This document shows positions 32,168 through 44,604 of a DNA stretch of 64,000 nucleotides, in pieces (the first letter of the stretch is position 1; each line of letters starts with the position of its first letter). This stretch comes from Humulus lupulus (Eukaryota > Streptophyta > Magnoliopsida > Rosales > Cannabaceae). Under the pieces are notes generated by a model. That model saw only the letters and a program-made list of their open reading frames with translations, did not search any database and was not told the DNA's origin. Where the stretch lies: assembly GCF_963169125.1 (NCBI RefSeq), contig NC_084795.1, positions 188,578,214-188,642,213 on the forward strand. The letters are read 5' to 3'. Made by a program: the position numbers and the translations under genes.

Positions 32168-33020
32168 AATGATTATGGAATCATTCTGGCTCAACGCCCT
32201 AGGATATGGGACTAATGAGTCACCCTGGGACCCTCTGCCCTGTCCTCTATATAACCAGCTTTGGAGCTGGTCTAGCATACTTGACGCTAAGTTTTCTTCA
32301 ACTAGTAGATCAGTCAAGCATATAATGCGACCCTGGTTAGGCTAGATCAAATGGACCAACACTTAGCACGCTATCGCCTTACTTGACTAATAAGTCAATG
32401 CCTTACGACCAACATTCAGTGTGTTAATCACATCTTTGACTAATAAGTCAATGCTTTACGACCAGTACTCACCGTGCTACTGCCGCCCTTGACTAATAAG
32501 TCAATGCTTTACAACCAACACTCACCATGCTAATGTCGTCATAGACTAATAAGTCTATGCTAGGATATGTGACTATTAAGTCACCTCGGGTCTCTTAGCC
32601 ATATCCTCTGTATAAGGGTACTTGGCACTGACCAGCACTCAACGTGCTACGACCGTTCTTGACTAATAAGTCAATGCTAGGATATGTGACTATTAAGTCA
32701 CCTTAGGTCTTTTAGCCATATCCTTTGTATAAGCGTACCTGGCCCTGACCAGCACTCAATGTGTTAAGGCCGTTCTTGATTAATAAGTCAATGCTAAGAT
32801 TTGTGACTAATAAGTCACCCCGAATCCCTTAGTTCTATCCTCTGTTTAACCGTACTTGACGCTTCTGGTTCGCCTAACTAAAACAACCAGCGCTCAGCAC
32901 TATTGTCGCCGTTCACTGATAAGTCAATGCATTTCGACCAACGCTATTACCGACCTTGACTGATAAGTCAATGCTTTATGACCAGCGCTTAGCGCTATTG
33001 TTTTATCTTGACTGATAAGT
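32168..33020. repeat. Array of short hairpins in the 31665 LTR
   Basis: Units include AATGATT/AATCATT (32168-32185), TTGACT/AGTCAA (32383-32398), ATAGACT/AGTCTAT (32541-32558) and GTGACT/AGTCAC (32569-32584). More TTGACT-like units follow near 32660, 32778, 32955 and 33008. Most loops are AATA or ATTA. The intervening text (for example ACGACCAGCGCTCA) also recurs. Confidence 0.85.
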
Positions 33021-34288
33021 CAATCTTTTCTCAATAAGATAATGCAAACATGCATATATCATGTGTCAAATATCCAGATATAGAGCATTCATCATGCTTA
33101 ATCAATAATCACAAGCATAATCATAATCATGCACATTTACAGAGACTCAAGCTCTAATCAAATCCATATTCAATATTTAGGTCATGCCATAATCACATGC
33201 ATCACCTGTATCACATACTGGGTGCAGTTTTCTTACCTTTGGTCCAAGCACAGGTTACCAATAAATGACCCTCGAGCATGATCCTGATTATGAGCCCCTA
33301 GCGATACCTAGTCTAGACCATAATATAGAATCCCATAAAAAATGAGTAAAAAAAGGTTTCCAGACCAAGAACTAGCCTCCGGGACGTCGAATCCTACCAA
33401 ACCGGGTAGTAGGATTAATAGGTTTAAGTTCCCACGACTAAAAACACAACTTGGCCAAAAATGCTCAGGCGGGCTACGGCCTGGCCCTGGGGGTTGTGAT
33501 GCGCCTCCCAGACAGACAACCTCCCTTTGATGGAAAGGAAACGCAGGCCACGACTTGATCCTGAGGGTCACGGCGCGCCTCTTAGGCAGAACCCCTCCTG
33601 GTTCTGGGTTCACACAGGTCGCAGCGCCCAAGAACAAGGCCGCGACGCAACCTCGAACCCAACTATTTTCTCTATTTTTCCCATCTCAAAATCCTCCATA
33701 AACCTATCCAAACATATCCAAATCTAAAAAACAAAGTTTCCAAACATCCCAATGGCCCAAAACCATCAAAACCCAAGCTTCAAACCATTCAAAAACTCCT
33801 CAAAACATAAAATCTAATCAAAACTTAAAAACTCAAAAAATTAAAACTTAAAGCTTGGATTACATTTGATTGAGTTGTTTCCCAGCTAAATCCTCCGGCT
33901 AATAAGCTTCAAATCTTTCATAGAATCGTTATGACTCTAACCTTGCTTGAATCCGAGTCCTAAAACTCATGTTTCCTTCAAAAATTCTAACAGGCGTCAA
34001 ATGAACGAACGAGAGAGAGAGAGAGAAAAGAGAACGTACTAAACGTTCTTTTTATTTCCGACAGGTAACTTCGACCTTAAGTAACGTCAAGCAAATCCCA
34101 ATGCTCGGGGTCCCAAAAACTCCTCGGGGTAAAATAGTCCAAATTCCCAGAATTCCCTCCTGATCTCACTAACTCCCAATATATCATCAAATAATCATTC
34201 CCATTACCCAATATCGGTAATGTACTAAATACCCAATACACCCGTTGACTCATATCGAGTCAAATATGGGTCCCGTTGTGACTTTCCC

Positions 34289-36737
34289 TATAACACCCTG
34301 GATAACCAAGACCGTTACACTGTGTGTTTATAAAGGTGCAAGACTTGCTAATCAAGTCGTTTAGTTAAAAATGTGACACTAAAACCGTAATCGAATTAGG
34401 GTTAAAATATTTTGGTCATAAATAGATAAACTTCATTTAAATAAACGTTTGATACATGGGATCTCAAAAACAGGGTTTAAAGGACAATTTAAAAAATTTC
34501 AAAGGTTATGTACAACCACAAGCCACTCTAATGGCAAAATAGGTATTTTAGGTTCTCCTGTCCCTGTACCATCCCTCGGCCAAAGACGACCGAGCAGCTG
34601 ACTATGTACATTCTGCTCCAAGAGCTCTCCAATTCAGGGTTGGTCCACCTTACCCTTGCCTTTACTTGCACCACGTAGCACCCGTGAGCCAAGGCCCAGC
34701 AAGAAAACCATAATACAGAGCATAAATAATAACGGTAATCAAATAATGCACAAGATATTAACCAGATATTCAGCAGACCATAGCGTTCACATAATCAGCG
34801 ATATCAATCAACAAATCAACAATCTATCATCCAGGTATTCAACATATCATAATCATCAGATTAACAACAACAAACATATCATACAATACTCAGGGTCGAC
34901 GCCCTTAGGCCGCACCCTCTATTTAACCCACTGCCTTCTGCTCACTTAGGTCGAGCCCAGTGTTTAACCCACTGACTCTAGCTCGCTTAGGCCAAGCTTA
35001 GTGATTATTTAATTAACCTCAGCTACCAATGGCTGAGCCGCGTCCTATGCAAAAATATCAAATTCGACACTCTTAGGCCATTTATTTCATGCTCACATGG
35101 CATATCATAATCATACAACAACTGTATTCAGATATAGGGGACCCTAGTCGCAATCATAGCCACATAAATGGGTGCAGTTTTCTTATCTTTGATTCCGAGC
35201 GGAGAAGATGAACTAGTTCTGAGCACAGTCCTTAGCCTCGAGCTTCAGCAATAAACCTAGTCACAAGGGTCATTGACATCCATCAACTTCCAATCAAAAA
35301 TAAAATACCTATGGAACAAAATTACCCTCCAGGACCTCAATTTCTACTAAATCGGGTAGTAGAAATTGTCCCGAGTCCCTAGGTTCGAACCCCTGAGCCC
35401 TAACAATACTTGAAATACTTGGAAGACCAAAACTCCTAGGCGGGTCGCGACTTTCCCCAAGTTAGAGAGCAAACTCCCAAGCCAAAGGGGAGGCGGGTCG
35501 TGACTTGACCAAGCAAGTCGGACACCTCCCCAAGTCAGAGAGCATCCAGGCCTGAAGGGCCACACACGCCACGACGCCCCCCTGGCTGGGTCGCGGTGCC
35601 CCCTGTGAACCCAAAGAAAAATTGGGTTTTCTCGTCCTTCTCCCAGCCAAGAACACCCAAGTTCTACTCAGAATTTTCCCTCAAAACCTCCACAAATTCA
35701 ACACCACTCAGCAATAAACTCAAAACCCAATTATACATTTTAATCACCCAATAGCTTAGCTACAAAATAGAATATATATCTCCTAATTCACTAGCCATAA
35801 TTACTTCATAAACTCAGTCCAACACAACATAATTTGTCATACTCAAGAACCTAAAGTTCACCTAAAACAACCCATTAAAATTAAGAGATTAAGGTCCAAA
35901 TTCTTACCTCACTTTGGGAGCTCAATCACCAGCTGAATCTTCACACTAACTCAGCTCCAAAACCCTGGCTTTTCCTCTGATTTCCAGCCACAATTCAAGC
36001 TTAGGTTCCCATCAATTTCTTCTATTCCTGAAAGACTTTCAGCTCAACCCCAAGAGAGAGAGAAGGGAGAAATTGTTAGAGGGAGAGAGAGAGCTTTCTA
36101 TTCTTACTTCAATATTTCCACTACCTTTTATGATATTCTGACAAAAATCTGATTATATCCTCTAATAACAAAAAGACCATTTTACCCCTCCAAACAAAAC
36201 TAACCTTTAACTTAAACTAGGGGTATAATTGTCATTTGTTCCCAATTCCCACTAATTCCTCGAGTGTTCTTAATATTTACCACTTAAATCCTGCCATCCA
36301 ATTAATCACCAATTATTTTTTCTAATGTCTAATAATCCCTGATATATTTTCTAATTTCCCAAAAATACCCCCAGGCTCCCCCGAGTCGAGTATAAATCCC
36401 CCCCGTGACTATTTCGCCAAACCGCTCACTAGGACCGTCTCGAGCCATATGCTGCAAAATATATCCACATAATAATGTAGTCTCAACAATTTTCCACAAA
36501 TAATCACGTTTATGCCCACAACGGGGCCAAAATGACAAATATGCCCCTATAAGCTAAACATGGCCCACATGCATATTAATACTCATAAACATGCATTTCA
36601 CATAACCATATAATCATGTAATCATGCTTATCTCATAAACATGCATTTAATTATTTAAATCACAAATAAACCAATTATGCCCACTCGGCACGCTAATCAA
36701 GGCCCTTAAGCCTTATTAGTGATTTTGGGTTGTTACA
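34289..36737 (-). repeat. Solo LTR nested in the 31665 LTR (2449 bp), TSD TTCCC
   Basis: It begins TATAACACCC (TG mutated to TA) and ends TTGTTACA; exact TTCCC flanks it (34284-34288, 36738-36742). Removing it joins GTGACTTTCCC to ACTAGCTTGC, matching the intact relative near 22710-22735. It has CGCGACT-type words at about 35445-35600. Confidence 0.93.
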
Positions 36738-37061
36738 TTCCCACTAGCTTGCTCCCTAGGATCGTCTCATGTCGAGTAACCCAAATATATCCACATAATA
36801 ATGTAATCCTACACATATATCACATATATGCCAAATATACCCATAACGGGCCAAATTACGAAAATTTCCCTTTTAATCAGAAATGGGTCCACATGCATAC
36901 TTAATACACCAAAACATGCATATCAAGTAATATTATAATATAACTCACATAATCACATATTGATACACATATATATCACATAATCAAATAATTTCCATAA
37001 TTTGCTATCCTGGCCCCCTAATTAAGGCCCTAATCCTTATTAGGTAATTTGGGATGTTACA

Positions 37062-37220
37062 AGGACATTACTCAGCTTTTATAGTAGTTGATTGTCCATT
37101 CGCGTATAACGCCGTGATTGGAAGACCCATCCTTGTAGATCTACAAGCAGTGACTTTAGTCTGGCATCTGGCCATGAAGTTTCCAACCGATACAGGAGTA
37201 AGGTGCGTGTTGGGAAACTA
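37062..37220 (+). pseudogene. Protease of Tat-2, second part
   Basis: The reading continues directly after the right copy of AGGAC with the stretch that in Tat-1 holds [15 protein letters not shown]. Two adjacent stops (TAG TGA) end it where Tat-1 reads on. Confidence 0.8.
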
Positions 37221-37422
37221 GTGAGAAGCCACACAATGTTACAACTCCTCGATCACAAAAGCAAGAAAGTGCAGATCGGGGAGCTGAGCAGAAAAAATGT
37301 TACTATTGGTAAACAAGTTACAAGCCCAAATAAGTGAACAAGTCGCCAAATAGAGCGTTGCCAAAAGTGAGGATAGGGACTTAGATCCTCGCTTTGGGGA
37401 TTTTGAAGAAAGTATTGGACCT

Positions 37423-38458
37423 GTGGAGGACCTTGAGGAGGTCCAATTAGAAGAAAAAGATCTGACTAGAGTTATGAAAGTCGGTAAAAACTTAGAGGCA
37501 ACAATCAAAGAAAAGTTGGTGGAGTTTTTGAGGAAGAACCAGGAGGTCTTTGCTTGGTTGCATAAAGACATGGTTGGAATCAACCCGGTAATTATCAGCC
37601 TTGTCCTGAACATAGACAAAAACTACCCACCAGTACAACAAAAAAGATGGCTGCTCGACCAAGACAAGTCTAAAGCCTTAAAAGAAGAAGTCGAGAAGCT
37701 AAAGGAAAATGGATTCATCAGGGTAGCATTTTATCTATCTTGGGTATCTAATCTCGTATTAGTCCCTGAACCTAATGGTAAATGGAGGATGTGTGTGGAT
37801 TTCACAAACTAATAAAGTTTGCACGAAATATTGTTTCCCACTTCCAAGGATCGACCATTTGGTCGATGCCACATCAGGGCATGAAATCTTATCATTCATG
37901 GATGCATACTCCGGTTACAATCAGATTAGTATGCATCCACATAATGAGGAATACACTAGCTTTCGGACAGATACAGGGCTTTGCTGTTACAAAGTAATGC
38001 CCTTCGGTTTGAAAAACGCTGATCCGACTTACCAACGACTGGTAAACCACTTGTTCAAAGACCAGATCAGCAATAACATGGAGGTTTACGTAGATGATAT
38101 GCTAGTTAATTAGAAAAAAGCTGGTGAGCACATCAAGGACTTACGGGAATGCTCCAACATCTTGAATAACTATCAGATGAAGCTTAATCCTCTTAAGTGT
38201 TCCTTTGGAGTCAGATCAGGAAATATTTTGGGATTCATAGTAAACTCGCGAGGAATTGAAGCCAATCCCGAAAATATTCGAGCGCTAATCGAGATGCAGT
38301 CACCAACCAAAGTTAAAGATGTACAAAGTCTGATAGGGAGAATTACGACTCTGAGTAGACTTATATCTAAGTCTATGGACAAGTGCCTCCAATTTTTTAA
38401 TCTACTAAAAGGAAACAAAAAGTTTGAATGGACGAAAAAGTGCGAACAGACTTTTTAG
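37423..38458 (+). pseudogene. Reverse transcriptase of Tat-2
   Basis: Frames 37423-37812, 37775-38113 and 38162-38458 together give a full RT closely like Tat-1: [29 protein letters not shown] and the catalytic YVDD at about 38091. It is broken by a short deletion near 37808 and by stops at 38111 and 38456. The catalytic motif survives, but the reading is not continuous. Confidence 0.87.
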
Positions 38459-39240
38459 GCACTCAAGGACCATGTGTCATGACCACCCATTCTGTCCAAG
38501 CCGGTCGAAGGAGAAACTTTGTGCATCTGTCTAGCAATAACAGAATATGATGCCAGCGCTGTTTTAATCAGGGAAGAAGACAACATTCAAAATGAAGTAT
38601 ATTATATAAGTAAGAGACTGGTGGGAGCCGAGTTACGTTATCCAGCTATTGAGAAATTGGATTATTGCTTGATACTGAGATCAAGAAAACTATGACCATA
38701 CTTTCAAGCTCACCCCATAGTAGTATTTACCGACCAGCTACTACAGCAAGTCTTGCAAAAACTAGAAGTCGCTGGTCGACTACTAAAATGGGCAGTTGAA
38801 CTAGGGCAGTTCGAAATTTTGTATGCACCATGAGCAACCATAAAGGGACAAGCCTTAGTGGACTTTGTAGCTGAATTCACCGGACTCCCAACCAGGGAGC
38901 CGACTATAGAGCCCGAAGCCCAAGACAAAGCTCTAGCCTGGAGACTGTTCATACACGGATCATCTAATGAGCATAACTTGAGGTCAGGATTGATTTTAAT
39001 TACTCTTGAAGGACATCAATTTCACTACGCAATACGATTCAACTTTACTGCCTCCAACATTGAAGCCGAATATGAAGTGTTGCTCGCAGGTTTAAGACTA
39101 GCCAAAGATGTGAATGTGAAGTCACTAGAGATATACATCGACTCTCAGCTAGTTGTTAATGAAATCATCGAAGAATATCAGGCCAGGGGCCTCAAGATGG
39201 TTGCGTATCTAAACAAGGCAAAAGAATTGCTAGCATAATT
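38459..39240 (+). pseudogene. Two RNase H domains of Tat-2
   Basis: The ordinary RNase H (38480-38850) has several stops, mostly TGA where Tat-1 has Arg. The archaeal-type domain (38858-39238) is open, but the first catalytic Asp of Tat-1 (YVDGAS) is His here (FIHGSS). IYIDSQLVVN matches [10 protein letters not shown]. The pair of domains marks the Tat lineage. Confidence 0.82.
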
Positions 39241-39511
39241 CGAAAAGTATACTCTACAACAAGTACCTCACAACCAGAATTCCAACGTCGATGCCTTAGC
39301 CAAACTAGCAAGCGCCAAGGATGTCGACACTTTGAGTATAGTATCGGTCGAATGTTTGTCAGCTCCCAGTATTCTAGTAGAAGAATCCTCTTTAGTAATA
39401 CAAGTATCCGACACTTGGATGACTCCCATAATTCGATGTCTTGAACATGGATGGTTACCTGCAGACAGGAATAAGGCAAGAACACTATAAAGGCAATCGA
39501 CCCGCTTTATC

Positions 39512-40090
39512 TTGCTCGATGGCATTCTGTATCGACGAGGATATTCAATGCCCTTGTTGAGATGTATTTCCAAGGAAAAAGCTAAGGAAATGATGCGAGA
39601 AGTACATAAAGGGTTCTGTGGAGATCATGCTGGGGGGAAAAGTTTGTCAAAGAAGATTCTCTGGCAAGAGCATTTCTGGTCGACTATGATCGAGGATTCT
39701 ATGGAATTTATTAAGAAGTGTGATAAATGCCAAAGATTCTCCAAGACACATTGAGCAGCCCCAAATGAGCTTAAACAGATGCAAAGCCCATTTCCATTTG
39801 CAGTATGGGGAATAAATCTGATTTGATCTTTGCCTATAGAAAAAGGGAATGTCAAGTACACTGTAGTAGCTATAGACTACTTTACGAAGTGGGCAGAAGC
39901 TAAACCGCTCGCGAAAATCACGACGAATAAAGTGCTGGATTTCGTTGTCAAAAACATTCTATGCTGATATGGATTGTTAAAAAAGATCATATCAGATAAT
40001 GACACAAGATTTGACAGCGACTTGTTTACCGATTTTTGCGAACGGCTTGGCATAACAAAAGGTTTTTCATCAGTTGCCCATCCACAAGCC
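39512..40090 (+). pseudogene. Integrase of Tat-2, first part
   Basis: The zinc domain is open to 39754 (HKGFCGDHAGGKSL; CDKCQRF). The core follows with stops; the first catalytic Asp is replaced (GIN for GID) and the second is present (SDNDTRF). Athila-A interrupts it after HPQA, exactly before the helix that would carry the catalytic Glu. Confidence 0.83.
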
Positions 40091-41474
40091 TGATAACTTC
40101 ATTTTAGAATGTGTTTTTGTGGTAATCTTTAGTTTTTAGGTGTATTTTGTACAAGATTACGCTTTTTTTTGTCTTTGTTATAGGTTGGTGCAGTGAATCA
40201 TGAGAAAAATGTAAAAAAGAACTAAAAATGGTGGAAAAATGATGCTTTTGACGGTTGTTGGACTCAAAATAACACTAAGGACAATTAAAAGTCAGTTTTG
40301 GATGAAGAGACAGGTTGAAGGAAGCAATTTGAGAAAAAAATTGAATTAGAGCCGCGACTTGGGCTTATAAGTCACGACTCAATGCGAAGTCAAAGACGCA
40401 TGTTTGCTAGAGGCAATTAATGTCGCGACTTGGACTTACAAGTCGCGACTCAAGAGTAAATCAAAGGCTCATAAAAGGGGAGAAATGGACACGCGCCGCG
40501 ACTTGAGGATGCATGAGTCGCAATGCCTGAAGATTGATCACGAAAGGAAAAAGGTTAAAAAACAGACACGGGCTGCGACCTAGAGAAGGCCAAGTCGCGA
40601 CCCACATTTTTACTATAAATTCGTATTTAGGGTTTAATTAGGTCATGAGGTCAGTTTTTAATTACGTTTTTTAGAGACTAATTTTGGTTCTTAGGCTAGT
40701 AATTCTGCATTTTTTTATTCTTCTTTCTTCTTTAAGTTTATGAATCTTATGTTCTTGAATTAATATTTTGTTGATTTAGTGTTGTCTGATATGAACTAAA
40801 TTTTTTTTATCTAGGGTTTAATGTAGTCACTTGGATTTCTATCTAATTTAATTATGATGTTCTATTGATATTTCTTCTCTATTCTAATCTATATAATGTG
40901 TGTTTAATGCTAGTAAATACTTAACCAGTATTTGCTTGATTTTATGATTTTAATTCAAAATTCAAAAGATGAGAATTGAATATGCTATCATTATATAGAC
41001 ATAGGTTGCATATTGGACGAAAGTACCTGTATGACTTGTGTAGTAATTAGGTTTCCATGCTTAATGCCTTCTATATGTTTAAGTTTATCACAGAGATGTA
41101 GAAAACCTACATATAGATTGAGATCTTATTTCTTGAAAAAAAGAAGAATAGGAATCGAATTATGTTAACCTGCTATTATAATAGGAAGAAAGAAATTTAG
41201 AATTGATTAATAAAATTAGTAGAATGACAAGTTGATGAAATTAACACCGTAGGTCTTTTTAATAGTGATTTAAATATTTTAATTAGTGATTCTTGTTCTT
41301 AGTTTTCTTTTATAATTTTAAAATTAAATTAATCTAAATTTTGATTGCCAAATAGAAATTAAAAGAACATTTAGTGGAGCTTGGAAGATAGTCTTCATGG
41401 GAACGATACTCTACTTATCATATATATTACTTGAATCAATTACGTGCACTTGCGTATATATATTTTCATGATCA
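40091..41474 (+). repeat. 5' LTR of Athila-A (1384 bp)
   Basis: TGATAACTTC to CATGATCA. It differs from the 3' LTR by scattered substitutions and an indel of about 20 bases near 40610. Four CGCGAC-rich inverted repeats lie at 40351-40602, including perfect 11-bp arms GTCGCGACTTG/CAAGTCGCGAC at 40422-40449. Confidence 0.93.
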
Positions 41475-41480
41475 AGTTTT

Positions 41481-41498
41481 TGGCTCCGTTGCCGGGGA
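41481..41498 (+). other. Primer binding site of Athila-A
   Basis: TGGCTCCGTTGCCGGGGA, one base from TGGCGCCGTTGCCGGGGA, the Asp-tRNA-type site usual for Athila elements. Confidence 0.87.
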
Positions 41499-41715
41499 CT
41501 TAATCTCCAATATCATAGTTAATTGTTATTTTTTCTAATTTGGTTTTTATTTTATTTTATTATTGTTTAACATTTATTCGGATCAAGGCTATATTGTGTT
41601 AAGGAAATGTTGGTATATGCGAGGAAATAGAGAAAAGGAAATCATACCAATAGATCTTGAAATTGAGAGAACGTACAAAAATAATTGAAAGATAAAGAAA
41701 CAGTCGGATTTCACG

Positions 41716-42908
41716 ATGGCTAAAAATGCAAATAATGTTGTCAATAACAATGCAAATATGGGTAATGCAACTGAAGCCGATCCACCAGTAAGGAATTATG
41801 TACTCCCTGCTGTTACGGGGATACATTCAAGCATTCATCATCCCACTATTGAGGCAAATAATTTTGAGATAAAACCCTCAATTATTCAGATGGTGTAGAA
41901 CTGTGTACAGTTTGGGGGGTTACCAAATGAGGATCCAAATCTCCATATCACAAACTTTTTGGAGTTATGTGCGACATTTAAAATAAATGGGGCGAGTAAG
42001 GATGTTGTAAGATTGAGACTATTCCCATTTTCACTAAGGGATAGAGCTAAGAATTGGTTGAATTCTTTACAACCCAACTCTATACTAACTTAGGAAGATT
42101 TGGCTCAGAAATTCCTTGGTAAATATTTTCCTCCTGCCAAGTTAGCCAGAATAAGAGGAGAGATTAATATCTTCCATCAACTGGATGGGGAGACTTTATA
42201 TGAAGCATGAGAACGATTTAAAGAGTTGCAGAGGAAATGCCCACATCATGAAATAGAGAAGTGGCTGCTAGTTCATAGTTTTTACAATGGTTTGGGGGGA
42301 AATACAAGGACAATTATAGATGCAACATTCGGAGGAGCGTTTATGAGAAAAAGCGCTAATGAAGCGTATGAGCTATTGGAAGAGATGGCTATGAATAACT
42401 ATAATTGGCCTACTGAGCGTGAGAATAAGAAAGTAGCAGGAGTCTTAGAAGCTGATCCAATAGCACTATTGACCGCTCAAGTAGCATCTCTAACCAAACA
42501 ATTGCAACAAACTAATCTCACTGCACAAGCAATGCAAGTACAAAATGTCGTGAGTTGTGAGATTTGTGGAGGACCCCATTCTTATGAACAATGCCAGAGC
42601 ATAGCTAGTTGCTCAACAGATGTTAACAATATGCCCTTGGAACAGGCATAGGTTATAGGTAATTTTTGAAGACCTGCACCCAACACTTACTCAAATTCCT
42701 ATACGCTTGCTTGGAAAAATCACCCTAATCTGTCTTGGAAATATAATCAAGGGTTATAACCACAATATTCGTAGTACCCACCTCAACAACCCCCTCATCA
42801 ACCAACTTATGGATTACATTCGATACCATATTATGATCCAAACCCACGCCCATCTCATCCACCACCACATCCTCAAATGAACCCAGCAACAATTCAGCCA
42901 GACCAATT
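41716..42908 (+). pseudogene. gag of Athila-A
   Basis: The frame from ATG 41716 runs through the Athila Gag core ([42 protein letters not shown]) and a cysteine motif CEICGGPHSYEQC. It is interrupted by TAG or TGA at about 41896, 42091, 42208, 42649 and later. By comparison with neighbouring residues most of these stand where Trp (TGG), Gln (CAG) or Arg (CGA) would be expected. Confidence 0.83.
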
Positions 42909-42918
42909 AAATTAATTT

Positions 42919-44604
42919 ATGACAAAGACAAGGTCTTCAATCAAACGTTTGGAGACACAAATAGGTCAATTGGCTCAAATGTTTTCTAATAGACAACAAG
43001 GGAGTTTGCTTAGTTTCATAGAGGTAAATCCTAAAGAACAATGTCAAGCTGTCACTCTGAGGAGTGGGACTAAGTATGATGGACCTACAGTGGATGAAAA
43101 AGGGAAGAATACAGAGAATCAACAAGTTACTAGTCCAATATAAGAGGAGGTTACTAAAGACCTTCCAAAAACAGAAAAACCAAAATACACTGAGCCTACA
43201 CCGAAGATTCCATATCCTCAATGGTTTTGAAAGGCTAATCTTGACAAACAATTCTCCAAATTTCTTGAAGTATTTAAGAAACTTCACATTAACATCCCTT
43301 TTGCAGACGCTTTAGAAAAAATGCCTAGTTATGTGAAGTTTATGAAAGAGATATTGTCTAATAAGAGAAAAATGGAGGATTATGAAACGGTTGCAGTAAC
43401 TGAAGAGTATAGTGCAATTATTCAAAAGAAGCTTCCTCAAAAGTTAAAAGATCTGGGCTGCTTTTCTATGCCTTGCACCATTGGGAACTTTCATTGTGAG
43501 AGAGCTTTATGTGATTTAGGTGCAAGAATAAATTTAATGTCACTGTCTGTATTTAAAAGGCTTGGTTTGGGGGAAGATAGACCCACTACTGTTACTCTTC
43601 AATTGGTTGATCGTTCATTAACACATCCCATAGGTATTATAGAGGGTGTTCTAGTAAGGGTAGATAAGTTCATTTTCCCAGCAAATTTCATTTTATTAGA
43701 TATGGAGGAAGATGAGGACGTGCCTATTATATTAGGACGACCATTTTTGGCCACGGGGAAAACGTTGATAGACGTTCAGAAGGGAGAGTTAAGGCTTAGA
43801 GTACAAGGAGATGAGGTTGTTTTTAATGTTTTCAAAGCTTTGAAATATCCTTCAGCTAGTGACAATTGCTTTTGTGTTAGTGTATTGGAGGAACCAAGTA
43901 AAAGGCTCCAATCTATTAAGGATCCATTGGAGTTGAGTTTGATAGCAAGTCCTGAAGAGTGTGCTAGCACTGAACCCAGTGAGTATGTTAAGTGGTTGAA
44001 TTCATCAGGGCAAATATATAGAAAGAAATATGAGGAATTAGGGCAAGTGCCTGAGAGACCTCTTCCATCCATTGAGAAGCCACCAGCTCTTGAGTTAAAA
44101 ACCTTACCTGATCATCTTAAATATGCTTATTTGGGTAAGAATGACACTCTCCCAGTTATTATTTCAGCTTCTTTATCTGAGATTGAAGAAGAGAAGCTTC
44201 TTAGGGTATTAAGGGCTCACAAACTAGCAATTGGATGTACTTTGGCGGATATTAAGGGTATTAGTCCTTCAACAGTGATGCACCGTATATTAATGGAGGA
44301 GGATAGTAAGCTTAGTATTGATGCTCAAAGGAGGCTCAATCCTTCCATGAAAGAAGTGGTAAGGAAAGAAATTCTTAAATGGTTGGATGCAGGGGTAATT
44401 TACCCAATATCTGACTGTGCTTGGGTTAGTCCTGTCCAGGTCTTTCCAAATAAAGGTGGCGTGATGGTGGTTAAAAATAATAATGATGAACTTATTCCAA
44501 CTCATACGGTGATGGGTTGGAGAATTTGTATTGATTACTGTAAACTAAATAAAGCCACCAGAAAAGACCATTTTCCTTACTTTTTTTTATCAAATGCTAG
44601 ATAG
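42919..44604 (+). pseudogene. Gag C terminus, protease and start of RT of Athila-A
   Basis: 42919-43143 gives the gag C-terminal part (KRLETQIGQLAQM; AVTLRSGT). 43321-44604 is an open frame of 427 codons with protease (LCDLGARINLM, where DLGAS would be usual; PIILGRPFLAT) and the start of RT (GVIYPISDCAWVSPVQVFP; RICIDYCKLN). A poly-T tract at 44583-44590 shifts the frame into RT. Confidence 0.85.

Larger units (their letters stand above)
31665..37061 (-). repeat. Solo LTR, Tekay-like family, split by a second one; TSD AGGAC
   Basis: Ends are TGTAACACCC and GATGTTACA, with exact AGGAC at 31660-31664 and 37062-37066. Without the nested copy (34289-36737) it is about 2.94 kb. Orientation follows from the order of shared blocks. 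It has the hairpin-rich part (32168-33020), a GC-rich block (about 33470-33660) and a GAGA microsatellite (34012-34026). No internal domain remains. Confidence 0.93.

Noticed and set aside
32383..33020. CRISPR-like array
   Set aside because: Repeats are short, degenerate and palindromic, spacers are related to each other, and the context is a plant LTR.
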